A stretch of 64,000 nt of DNA from contig NC_079876.1 in NCBI RefSeq assembly GCF_029227915.1, forward strand, positions 37,803,828-37,867,827. The letters run 5' to 3'. Below are positions 51,183 to 62,000 of the stretch, in pieces (position 1 is the stretch's first letter; every line of letters starts with the position of its first letter). The DNA comes from Hydractinia symbiolongicarpus (Eukaryota; Cnidaria; Hydrozoa; Anthoathecata; Hydractiniidae). The notes below the pieces were generated by a model. The model was not told the DNA's origin and searched no databases. It saw only the letters and a list, made by a program, of their open reading frames with translations. Made by a program: the position numbers and the translations under genes.

Positions 51183-51400
51183 ATTTCAAAATAAAAATTA
51201 AACAAAAGTTATGATTTTTTAAACACGTCAAAACGTGACCGCTCTCCCGAACGAATTTCTCAATATGAAAATAAGATATATATGATAAAATATGATAAAA
51301 AGCCTAAGGGGGTCGTCTTTTCTAGAAGAGATAAAGATTTAATAAGAAAGTATCTAACTGTACACCATTTACGGCTTTTTTACCGGTCTACGCAACTTAA
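51183..51400 (-). other. Putative LINE 5' UTR
   Basis: 218 bp of non-satellite sequence between the ORF1 ATG and the point where satellite resumes (TATTACTAAG, about 51,401). It contains a short GC-richer stretch, CGTCAAAACGTGACC on the plus strand near 51,225, and no long open frame. LINE 5' UTRs usually hold an internal promoter, but I recognise no specific motif. Whether the 5' end is complete cannot be told from one copy. Confidence 0.6.
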
Positions 51401-54400
51401 TATATTACTAAGTTGTATCGCTTTTAACAGTGAAAGGATTGACTGTGGGACTTAATTGAACTGATTTTGGACTATGAACTTATAAATGTGATAAGTGAGA
51501 CAATTGGACTCCAAGAAATAACATTCTTTTTAATTTGATATGATTGCCGGAACTCAGCGATTACACTGAGCGCTGGGGTAGCACTTTATTTAAAAATGTA
51601 GATAAATAAGTCATTTTGTACTGGGGGACCAATCCTAGCCGTTATAGCGCGCTGAAGAATTAGCTACAGTTTCAAAAAGAACATTTCATTGACTTACTAA
51701 CGGTGTCAGTTCGTTTGAGTTACAACGGTTGGGTCACATATTCGTACCATCATGTATTTAGCGGTATTTCTCTGGTATTACTAGGTTGCATCGCTTTTAA
51801 CAATGAAACGATTTACTGTGGGACTTAATTGAACTAACTTTGGATTGTGCCCTGATAAATGTGATAAATGAGACATTGGCACTCCAAGAAATAACATTCT
51901 TCTTAGTTTGACGTGATTGTCGAAACTGAGCGATTACACTGGGCGCTGTGGTAGCGCTTCATTTGAAAAGTTAAATAAATAAGTCATTTTTACTGTGGGA
52001 CCAATCCTAGCCGTTATCGCGCGCTGAAGAAATAGCGACAGTTTCAAAAACTACTTTTCATTAACTTTCTAACGGTGTCCATCCGCTTCAATTACAACAG
52101 TTGCGTCACATATTCGTACCAACATGTATTTAATGATTTTTACCGATATTACTAAGTTGTATCGCTTTTAACAGTGAAAGGATTGACTGTGGGACTTAAT
52201 TGAACTGATTTTGAACTATGACCTTAGAAATGTGATAACTGAGACAATTGGACTTCAAGAAATAACATTCTTCTTAATTTGACATGATTGCCGGAACTAA
52301 GCGATTACACTGAGCGCTGGGGTAGCGCTTCATTTAAAAAATTAGATAAATAAGTCCTTTTTTACTGTGAGACCAATCCTAGCCGTTATCGTGCGCTGAA
52401 GAATTAGCGACAGTTTCAAAAATAACATTTCATTGACTTTCTAACGGTGTCAGTCCGTTTGAGTTACAACGGTTGGGTCACATATTCGTACCAACATGTA
52501 TTTAGCGATATTTTTCTGATATTACTAAGTTGCATCGCTTTTAACAATGAAACGATTTACTGTGGGACTTAATTGAACTAACTTTGGATTGTGACCTGAT
52601 AAATGTGATAAATGAGACATTTGGACTCCAAGAAATAACATTCTTCTTAATTTGACGTGATTGTCGAACCTGAGCGATTACACTGGGCGCTGTGGTAGCG
52701 CTACATTTGAAAAGTTAAATAAATAAGTCATTTTTACTGTGGGACCAATCCTAGCCGTTATCGCGCGCTGAAGAAATAGCGACAGTTTCAAAAACTACTT
52801 TTCATTGACTTTCTAACGGTGTCAATCCGCTTCAGTTACAACAGTTGCGTCACATATTCGTACCAACATGTATTTATTGATTTTTACCGATATTACTAAG
52901 TTGTATCGCTTTTAACAGTGAAAGGATTGACTGTGGGACTAATTGAACTGATTTTGGACTATGACCTTAGAAATGTGATAACTGAGACAATTGGACTTCA
53001 AGAAATAACATTCTTCTTAATTTGACATGATTGCCGGAACTCAGCGATTACACTGAGCGCTGGGGTAGCACTTTATTTAAAAATGTAGATAAATAAGTCA
53101 TTTTGTACTGGGGGACCAATCCTAGTCGTTATCGCGCGCTGAAGAATTAGCGACAGTTTCAAAAAGTGCATTTCATTGACTTTCTAACGGTGTCAGTTCG
53201 TTTGAGTTACAACGGTTGCGTCACATATTCGTACCAACATGTATTTAGCGATATTTATCTGTTATTACTAGGTTGCATCGCTTTTAACAGTGAAACGAAT
53301 GAATGTGGGACTTAATTGAACTAACTTTGGACTGTGACCTGATGAATGTGATAAATAAGACAATTGGACTCTAAGAAGTAACATTCATCTTAATTTGACA
53401 TGATTGCCGGAACTCAGCGATTACACTGGGCGCTGGAGTAGCGCTTCATTTAAAAATTTAGATAAATAAGTCAATTTTTACTGTGGGACCAATTATAGCC
53501 CTTAGCGCGAGCTGAAGAAATAGAGACAGTTTCAAATACTACATTTCATTGATTTTCTAACGGTGTCAGTCCGTTTGAGTTACAACGGTTGGGTCACATA
53601 TTCGTACCAACATGTATTTAGTGATTGTTACCCATGTTACTAAGTTGTATCGCTTTTAACAATGAAACGATTGACTGTGGGACTTAATTGATCTAACTTT
53701 GGACTGTGACCTGATAAATGTGATAAATGAGACAATTGGACTCCAAGAAATAACATTCTTCTTAATTTGACGTGATTGCCGGAACTCAGCGATTACACTG
53801 GGCGCTGTGGTAGCGCTTCATTTGAAAAGTTAAATAAATAAGTCATTTTTACTGTGAGACCAATCCTAGCCGTTATCGTGCGCTGAAGAATTAGCGACAG
53901 TTTCAAAAAGTACATTTCATTGACTTTCTAACGGTGTCAGTCCGTTTGAGTTACAACGGTTGGGTCACATATTCGTACCAACATGTATTTAGCGATATTT
54001 TTCTGATATTACTAAGTTGCATCGCTTTTAACAATGAAACGATTTACTGTGGGACTTAATTGAACTAACTTTGGATTGTGACCTGATAAATGTGATAAAT
54101 GAGACATTTGGACTCCGAGAATTAACATTCTTCTTAATTTGACGTGATTGTCGAAACTGAGCGATTACACTGGGCGCTGTGGTAGCGCTTCATTTGAAAA
54201 GTTAAATAAAGTCATTTTTACTGTGGGACCAATCCTAGCCGTTATCGCGCGCTGAAGAAATAGCGACAGTTTCAAAAACTACTTTTCATTGACTTTCTAA
54301 CGGTGTCAATCCACTTCAGTTACAACAGTTGCGTCACATATTCGTACCAACATGTATTTAATGATTTTTACCGATATTACTAAGTTGTATCTCTTTTAAC

Positions 54401-55129
54401 AGTGAAAGGATTGACTGTGGGACTTAATTGAACTGATTTTGGACTATGACCTTAGAAATGTGATAACTGAGACAATTGGACTTCAAGAAATAACATTCTT
54501 CTTATTTTGACATGATTGCCGGAACTCAGCGATTACACTGAGCGCTGGGGTAGCGCTTCATTTAAAAAATTAGATAAATAAGTCATTTTTTACTGCGAGA
54601 CCAATCCTAGCCGTTATCGTGCGCTGAAGAATTAGCGACAGTTTCAAAAAGTACATTTCATTGACTTTCTAACGGTGTCAGTCCGTTTGAGTTACAACGG
54701 TTGGGTCACATATTCGTACCAACATGTATTTAGCGATATTTTTCTGATATTACTAAGTTGCATCGCTTTTAACAATGAAACGATTTACTGTGGGACTTAA
54801 TTGAACTGATTTTGGACTATGACCTTATATATGTGATAAGTGAGACAATTGGACTCCAAGAAATAACATTCTTCTAAAATTGACATGATTGCCGGAACTC
54901 AGCGATTACACTGGGCGCTGTGGTAGCGCTTCATTTAAAAATTTAGATAAGTAAGTCATTTTTTACTGACAGACCAATCCTAGCCGTTATCGTGCGCTGA
55001 AAAATTAGCGACAGTTTCCAAAAGTACATTTCATTGACGTTCTAACGGTGTCAGTCCGTTTGAGTTACAACGGTTGAGTCACATATTCGTACCAACATGT
55101 ATTTAGCGATATTTTTCGGATATTACTAG
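51401..55129 (+). repeat. 373-bp satellite array after the LINE
   Basis: About ten monomers, resuming in mid-monomer at TATTACTAAGTTG. A subfamily with ATTTACTGTGGGAC (rather than ATTGACTG) and GGATTGTGACC is frequent here and continues into the next block. A dimer-like alternation is visible, with GAAAGGATTGACTG monomers near 52,180, 52,920 and 54,405. No gene seen. Confidence 0.95.
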
Positions 55130-58100
55130 GTTGCATCGCTTTTAACAAAGAAACGATTTACTGTGGGACTTAATTGAACTAACCTTGGATTGTGACCTGA
55201 TAAATGTGATAAATGAGACATTTGGACTCCAAGAAATAACATTCTTCTTAATTTGACGTGATTGCCGGAACTCAGCGATTACACTGGTCGCCATGGTAGC
55301 GCTTCATTTGAAAAGTTAAATATAAGTCATTTTTACTGTGGGACCAATCCTAGCCGTTATCGCGCGCTAAAGAAATAGTGACAGTTTCAAAAATAACATT
55401 TAACTGACTTTCTAACGGTGTCAATCCGCTTCAGTTACAACGGTTAGGTCACATATTCGTACCATCATGTATTTAGCGATATTTTTTTGGTATTACTAGG
55501 TTGCATCGCTTTTAACAATGAAACGATTGACTGTGGGACTTAATTGATCTAACTTTGGACTGTGACCTGATAAATGTAATAAATGAGACAATTGGATTCC
55601 AAGAAATAACATTCTTCTTAATTTGACGTGATTGCCGGAACTCAGCGATTACACTGAGCGCTGGGGTAGTGCTTCATTTAAAAATTTAGATAAATAAGTC
55701 ATTTTTTACTGTGAGACCAATCCTAGCCGTTATCGTGCGCTGAAGAATTAGCGACAGTTTCAAAAATTACATTTCATTGACTTTCTAACGGTGTCAGTCC
55801 GTTTGAGTTACAACGGTTAGGTCACATATCCGTACCAACATTTATTTAGCGATATTTTTCTGATATTACTAGGTTGCATCGCTTTTAACAATGAAACGAT
55901 TTACTGTGGGACTTAATTGAACTAACTTTGGATTGTGACCTGATAAATGTGATAAATGAGACATTTGGACTCCAAGAAATAACATTCTTCTTAATTTGAC
56001 GTGATTGCCGGAACTCAGCGATTACACTGGGCGCTGTGGTAGCGTTTCATTTGAAAAGTTGAATAAATAAGTCATTTTTACTGTGGGACCAATCCCAGCC
56101 GTTATCGCGCGCTGAAGAAATAGCGACAGTTTTAAAAACTACATTTCAATGACTTTCTAACGATGTCAATCCGCTTTAGTTACAACGGTTGCGTCACATA
56201 TTCGTACCATCATGTATTTAGCGATATTTTTCTGGCATTACTAGGTTGCATCGCTTTTAACAATGAAACGATTGACTGTGGGACTTAATTGATCTAACTT
56301 TTGACTGTGACCTGATAAATGTGATAAATGAGACAATTGGACTCCAAGAATTAACATTCTTCTTATTTTGACGTGATTGCCGAAACTCAGCGACAACATT
56401 GGGCGCTGTGGTAGCGCTTCATTTAAAAATTTAGATAAATAAGTTATTTTTTCTGTGGGACCAATCCTTGCCGTTATCGCACGCTGAAGAAATAGCGACA
56501 GTTTCAAAAACCACATTTTATTGACTTTCTAACGGTATCAATCCGCTTCAGTTACAACGGTTGCGTCACATAATCGTACCAACATGTATTTAGCGATGTT
56601 TATCTGTCATTACTAGGTTGCATCGCTGTTAACAGTGAAACGATTGACTGTGGGACTTAATTGAACTGATTTTGGACTGTGACGTTATAAATGTTATAAG
56701 TGAGACAATTGGACTCTAAGAAATAACATTCTTCTAAATTTGACATGATTGCCGGAACTCAACGATTACACTGGGCGCTGTGGGAGCGCTTCATTTAAAA
56801 ATTTAGATAAATAAGTCAATTTTTACTGTGGGACCAATCCTAGCCCTTAGCGCGCGCTGAAGAAATAACGACAGTTTCAAAAACTACATTTCATTGATTT
56901 TCTAACGATGTCAATCCGCTTTAGTTACAACGGTTGCGTCACATATTCGTACCATCATGTATTTAGCTATATTTTTCTGGCATTACTAGGTTGCATCGCT
57001 TTTAACAAAGAAACGATTTACTGTGGGACTTAATTGAACTAACCTTGGATTGTGACCTGATAAATGTGATAAATGAGACATTTGGACTCCAAGAAATAAC
57101 ATTCTTCTTAATTTGACGTGATTGCCGGAACTCAGAGATTACACTGGTCGCCATGGTAGCGCTTCATTTGAAAAGTTAAATATAAGTCATTTTTACTGTG
57201 GGACCAATCCTAGCCGTTATCGCGCGCTAAAGAAATAGTGACTGTTTCAAAAATAACATTTAACTGACTTTCTAACGGTGTCAATCCGCTTCAGTTACAA
57301 CGGTTAGGTCACATATTCGTACCATCATGTATTTAGCGATATTTTTTTGGTATTACTAGGTTGCATCGCTTTTAACAATGAAACGATTGACTGTGGGACT
57401 TAATTGAATTAACTTTGGACTGTGACCTGATAAATGTAATAAATGAGACAATTGGATTCCAAGAAATAACATTCTTCTTAATTTGACGTGATTGCCGGAA
57501 CTCAGCGATTACACTGAGCGCTGGGGTAGTGCTTCATTTAAAAATTTAGATAAATAAGTCATTTTTTACTGTGAGACCAATCCTAGCCGTTATCGTGCGC
57601 TGAAGAATTAGCGACAGTTTCAAAAATTACATTTCATTGACTTTCTAACGGTGTCAGTCCGTTTGAGTTACAACGGTTAGGTCACATATCCGTACCAACA
57701 TTTATTTAACGATGTTTTTCTGATATTACTAGGTTGCATCGCTTTTAACAATGAAACGATTTACTGTGGGACTTAATTGAACTAACTTTGGATTGTGACC
57801 TGATAAATGTGATAAATGAGACATTTGGACTCCAAGAAATAACATTCTTCTTAATTTGACGTGATTGCCGGAACTCAGCGATTACACTGGGCGCTGTGGT
57901 AGCGTTTCATTTGAAAAGTTGAATAAATAAGTCATTTTTACTGTGGGACCAATCCCAGCCGTTATCGCGCGCTGAAGAAATAGCGACAGTTTTAAAAACT
58001 ACATTTCAATGACTTTCTAACGATGTCAACCCGCTTTAGTTACAACGGTTGCGTCACATATTCGTACCATCATGTATTTAGCGATATTTTTCTGGCATTA

Positions 58101-58675
58101 CTAGGTTGCATCGCTTTTAACAATGAAACGATTGACTGTGGGACTTAATTGATCTAACTTTTGACTGTGACCTGATAAATGTGATAAATGAGACAATTGG
58201 ACTCCAAGAATTAACATTCTTCTTATTTTGACGTGATTGCCGAAACTCAGCGACAACATTTGGCGCTGTGGTAGCGCTTCATTTAAAAATTTAGATAAAT
58301 AAGTTATTTTTACTGTGGGACCAATCCTTGCCGTTATCGCACGCTGAAGAAATAGCGACAGTTTCAAAAACTACATTTTATTGACTTTCTAACGGTATCA
58401 ATCCGCTTCAGTTACAACGGTTGCGTCACATAATCGTACCAACATGTATTTAGCGATGTTTATCTGTTATTACTAGGTTGCATCGCTGTTAACAGTGAAA
58501 CGATTGACTGTGGGACTTCATTGAACTGATTTTGGACTGTGACGTTATAAATGTTATAAGTGAGACAATTGGACTCTAAGAAATAACATTCTTCTAAATT
58601 TGACATGATTGCCGGAACTCAACGATTACACTGGGCGCTGTGGGAGCGCTTCATTTAAAAATTTAGATAAATAAG
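55130..58675 (+). repeat. Pentameric higher-order repeat, 1,860-bp unit
   Basis: Rare markers recur at exactly 1,860 bp: AACAAAGAAACGATTTACTG (55,144 and 57,004), GGTCGCCATGGTAGCG (55,287 and 57,147), CCGTACCAACATTTATTTA (about 55,830 and 57,690) and GCGACAACATT (56,390 and 58,250). 1,860 is 5 x 372. First unit 55,130-56,989; the second runs to about 58,675, where AAGTCAATTTTTACTG is replaced by AAGTCATTTTATACTGGGG and the register ends. Confidence 0.93.
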
Positions 58676-59060
58676 TCATTTTATACTGGGGTACCAATCC
58701 TAGCCGTTATCGCGCGCTGAAGAATTAGCAACAGTTTCAAAAAGAACATTTCATTGACATATTAACAGTGTCAGTTCGTTTGAGTTACAACGGTTGGGTC
58801 ACATATTCGTACCATCATGTATTTAGCGATATTTTTCTGGCATTACTAGGTTGCGTCGCTTTTAACAATGAAACGATTGACTGTGGGACTTAATTGATCT
58901 AACTTTTGACTGTGACCTGATAAATGTGATAAATGAGACAATTGGACTCCAAGAAATAACATTCTTCTTATTTTGTCGTGATTGCCGAAACTCAGCGATT
59001 ACATTGGGCGCTGTGGTAGCGCTTCATTTAAAAAATTAGATAAATAAGTTATTTTTACTG
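58676..59060 (+). repeat. Last plus-oriented monomer before the inversion
   Basis: One monomer of the type seen near 58,057-58,311 (745 bp earlier, i.e. two monomers), with CTGGCATTACTAGG and GATCTAACTTTTGAC. It ends abruptly at AAGTTATTTTTACTG, where the orientation of the array flips. Confidence 0.92.
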
Positions 59061-59081
59061 GTCCCACAGTAAAAATGACTT
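59046..59081. other. Orientation-switch junction with short palindrome
   Basis: Plus-oriented satellite AAGTTATTTTTACTG is followed by GTCCCA and then CAGTAAAAATGACTT, the reverse complement of the same monomer segment with one mismatch. The junction thus forms a 15-bp inverted repeat around a 6-base spacer. The homologous segments on both sides then extend outward as oppositely oriented satellite. The spacer is itself the reverse complement of the TGGGAC that normally follows. Confidence 0.93.
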
Positions 59082-62000
59082 ATTTATTTAAATTTTTAAA
59101 TGAAGCGCTAATACAGCGCCCAGTGTAATCGCTGAGTTCCGCAATCACGTCAAATTAAGATGAATGTTACTTCTTAGAGTCCAATTGTCTTATTTATCAC
59201 ATTCATCAGGTCAAAGTCCAAAGTTAGTTCAATTAAGTCCCACATTCATTCGTTTCACTGTTAAAAGCGATGCAACCTAGTAATAACAGATAAATATCGC
59301 TAAATACATGTTTGTACGAATATGTGACGCAACCGTTGTAACTCAAACGAACTGACACCGTTAGAAAGTCAATTAAATGCACTTTTTGAAACTGTTGCTA
59401 ATTTGTCAGCGCGGGATAACGGCTAGGATAGGTCCCACAGTAAGAATTGACTTATTTATCTAAATTTTTAACTGAAACGGTTCCGTAGCGCCCAGTGTAA
59501 TCGCTGAGTTCCGGCAATCACGTCAAATTAAGAAGAATGTTATTTCTTGGAGTCCAATTGTCTCTCTTTTACATTTATAAGGTCACAGCCCAAAATCAGT
59601 TCAATTAAGTCCCACAGTCAATCGATTCACTGTTAAATGCGATACAACCTAGTAATACCGGAAAGATATCACGAAATACATGTTGGTACGAATATGTGAC
59701 TCAACTGTTGTAACACAAACGGATTGATACTGTTAGAAAGTCAATGAAATGTAGTTTTTGAAACTGTCTCTATTTCTTTAGTGCGGGATAAGGGCTAGGA
59801 TTAGTCCCACAGTAAAAAATCACTTATTTATCTAAATTTTTAAATGGAGCGCTACCACAGCGCCCAGTGTAATCGCTGACTTCCGGCAATCATGTCAAAT
59901 TAAGAATAATGTTATTTCTTGGAGTCAAATTGTCTCACTTATAACATTTATAAGGTCACAGTCCAAAATCAGTTCAATTAAGTCCCACAGTCAATCGTTT
60001 CACTGTTAAAAGCGATGCAACCTAGTAATATAAAAAAATATCGCTAAATACATGTTCGTACAAATATGTGACGCAACCGTTGTAACTGAAGGGAATTGAT
60101 ACCGTTAGTAAGTCAATGAAATGTAGTTTTTGAAACTGTCGCCATTTCTTCAGCACGCGATAACGGCTAGGATTGGTCCCACAGTAAAAATGACTTATTT
60201 ATTTAAATTTTCAAATGAAGCGCTACCACAGCGCCCAGTGTAATCGCTGAGTTCCGGCAATCACGTCAAATTAAGAAGAATGTTATTTCTTGGAATCCAA
60301 ATGTCTCATTTGTCACATTTATCAGGTCACAGTCCAAAGTTAGTTCAATTAAGTCCCACAGTAAATCGTTTCATTGTTAAAAGCGATGCAACCTAGTAAC
60401 ATCAGAAGAATATCGCTAATACGAATATGTGACCCAACCGTTGTAACTCAAACGGACTGACACCGTTAGAAAGTCAATGAAATGTAGTTTTTGAAACTGT
60501 CGCTATTTCTTCAGCGCGCGATAAGGGCTAGGATTGGTCCCACGGTAAAGAATGACTTATTTATCTAAATTTTAAATGAAGCGCTACCACAGCGCCCAGT
60601 GTAATCGCTGACTTCCGGCAATCATGTCAAATTAAGATGAATGTTATTTCTTTGAGTCCAATTGTCTCATTAATCACTTTCATCAGGTCACAGTCCAAAG
60701 TTAGTTCAATTAAGTCCCTCATTCATTCGTTTCACTGTTAAAAGCGATGCAACCTAGTAATAACAGATAAATATCGCTAAATACATGTTGGTACGAATAT
60801 GTGACGCAACCGTTGTAACTCAAACGAACTGACACCGTTAGAAAGTCAATTAAATGCACCTTTTGAAACTGTCGCTAATTTGTCAGCGCGCGATAACGGT
60901 TAGGATAGGTCCCACAGTAAAAATTGACTTATTTATCTAAGTTTTTAACTGAAGCAGTACCACAGCGCCCAGAATAATCGCTGAGTTCCGGCAATCACGT
61001 CAAATTAAGAAGAATGTTATTTCTTGGAGTCCAATTGTCTCACTTTTACATCTATAAGGTCACAGCCCAAAATCAGTTCAGTTAAGTCCCACAGTCAATC
61101 GATTCACTGTTAAATGCGATACAACCTAGTAATACCGGAAAGATATCACGAAATACATGTTGGTACGAATATGTGACTCAACTGTTGTAACACAAACGGA
61201 TTGATACTGTTAGAAAGTCAATGAAATGTAGTTTTTGAAACTGTCTCTATTTCTTTAGCGCGGGATAACGGCTAGGATTAGTCCCACACTAAAAAATCAC
61301 TTATTTATCTAAATTTTTAAATGGAGCGCTACCACAGTGCCCAGTGTAATCGCTGACTTCCGGCAATCATGTCAAATTAAGAAGAATGTTATTTCTTGGA
61401 GTCCAAATGTCTCCTTTATCACATTTATCAGGTCACAGTCCAAAGTTAGTTCAATTAAGTCCCACAGTAAATCGTTTCATTGTTAAAAGCGATGCAACCT
61501 AGTAAAATCAGAAGAATATCGCTAATACGAATATGTGACCAAACCGTTGTAACTCAAACGAACTGACGCCGTTAGAAAGTCAATGAAATGCAATTTTTGA
61601 AACTGTCGCAAATTCGTCAGCGCGCGATAACAGCTAGGATTGGTCCCCCAGTACACAATGGCTTATTTATCTACATTTTTAAATTAAGTGCTACCCCAGC
61701 GCTAAGTGTAATCGCTGATTTCCGGCTATCATGTCAAATTAAGAAAAATGTTATTTCTTGGAGTCCAATTGTCTCACTTATTACATTTATAAGGTCATAG
61801 TCCAAAATCAGTTTAATTAAGTCCCACAGTCAATCGTTTCACTGTTAAAAGCGATACAACTTAGTAATATCGGTAACAATCACTAGATACTTGTTGGTAC
61901 GAATATGTGACGCAATTGCTGTAGTTGAAACGGACTGATACCGTTAGAAAGTCAATGAAATGTAGTATTTGAAACTGTCTCTATTTCTTTAGCGCGCGCT

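Larger units (their letters stand above)
48402..51400 (-). mobile_element. Non-LTR retrotransposon (CR1-group-like LINE), 3' truncated
   Basis: About 3.0 kb of non-satellite sequence on the minus strand: a 5' leader (51183-51400), ORF1 with a C-terminal SGNH esterase-like domain, and the endonuclease half of ORF2. The RT, the 3' UTR and any tail are missing, because satellite begins inside ORF2 at about 48,402-48,416. LINE insertions normally lose their 5' end, so loss of the 3' half indicates a later deletion or exchange. The flanking satellite is out of phase: it leaves at TACTGTGGGAC (about +365) and resumes at TATTACTAAG (about +138). One deletion removing the LINE 3' half and neighbouring satellite would explain both facts. 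The ORF1 esterase plus APE-type endonuclease fits the CR1 group of the Jockey superfamily; clade assignment is inference. Confidence 0.9.

Noticed and set aside
48402-51400. The minus-strand LINE and the plus-strand tails as two halves of the same family
   Set aside because: Possible, since one has the endonuclease half and the others the RT C-terminus, but no sequence overlaps between them here, so identity cannot be shown from this window.
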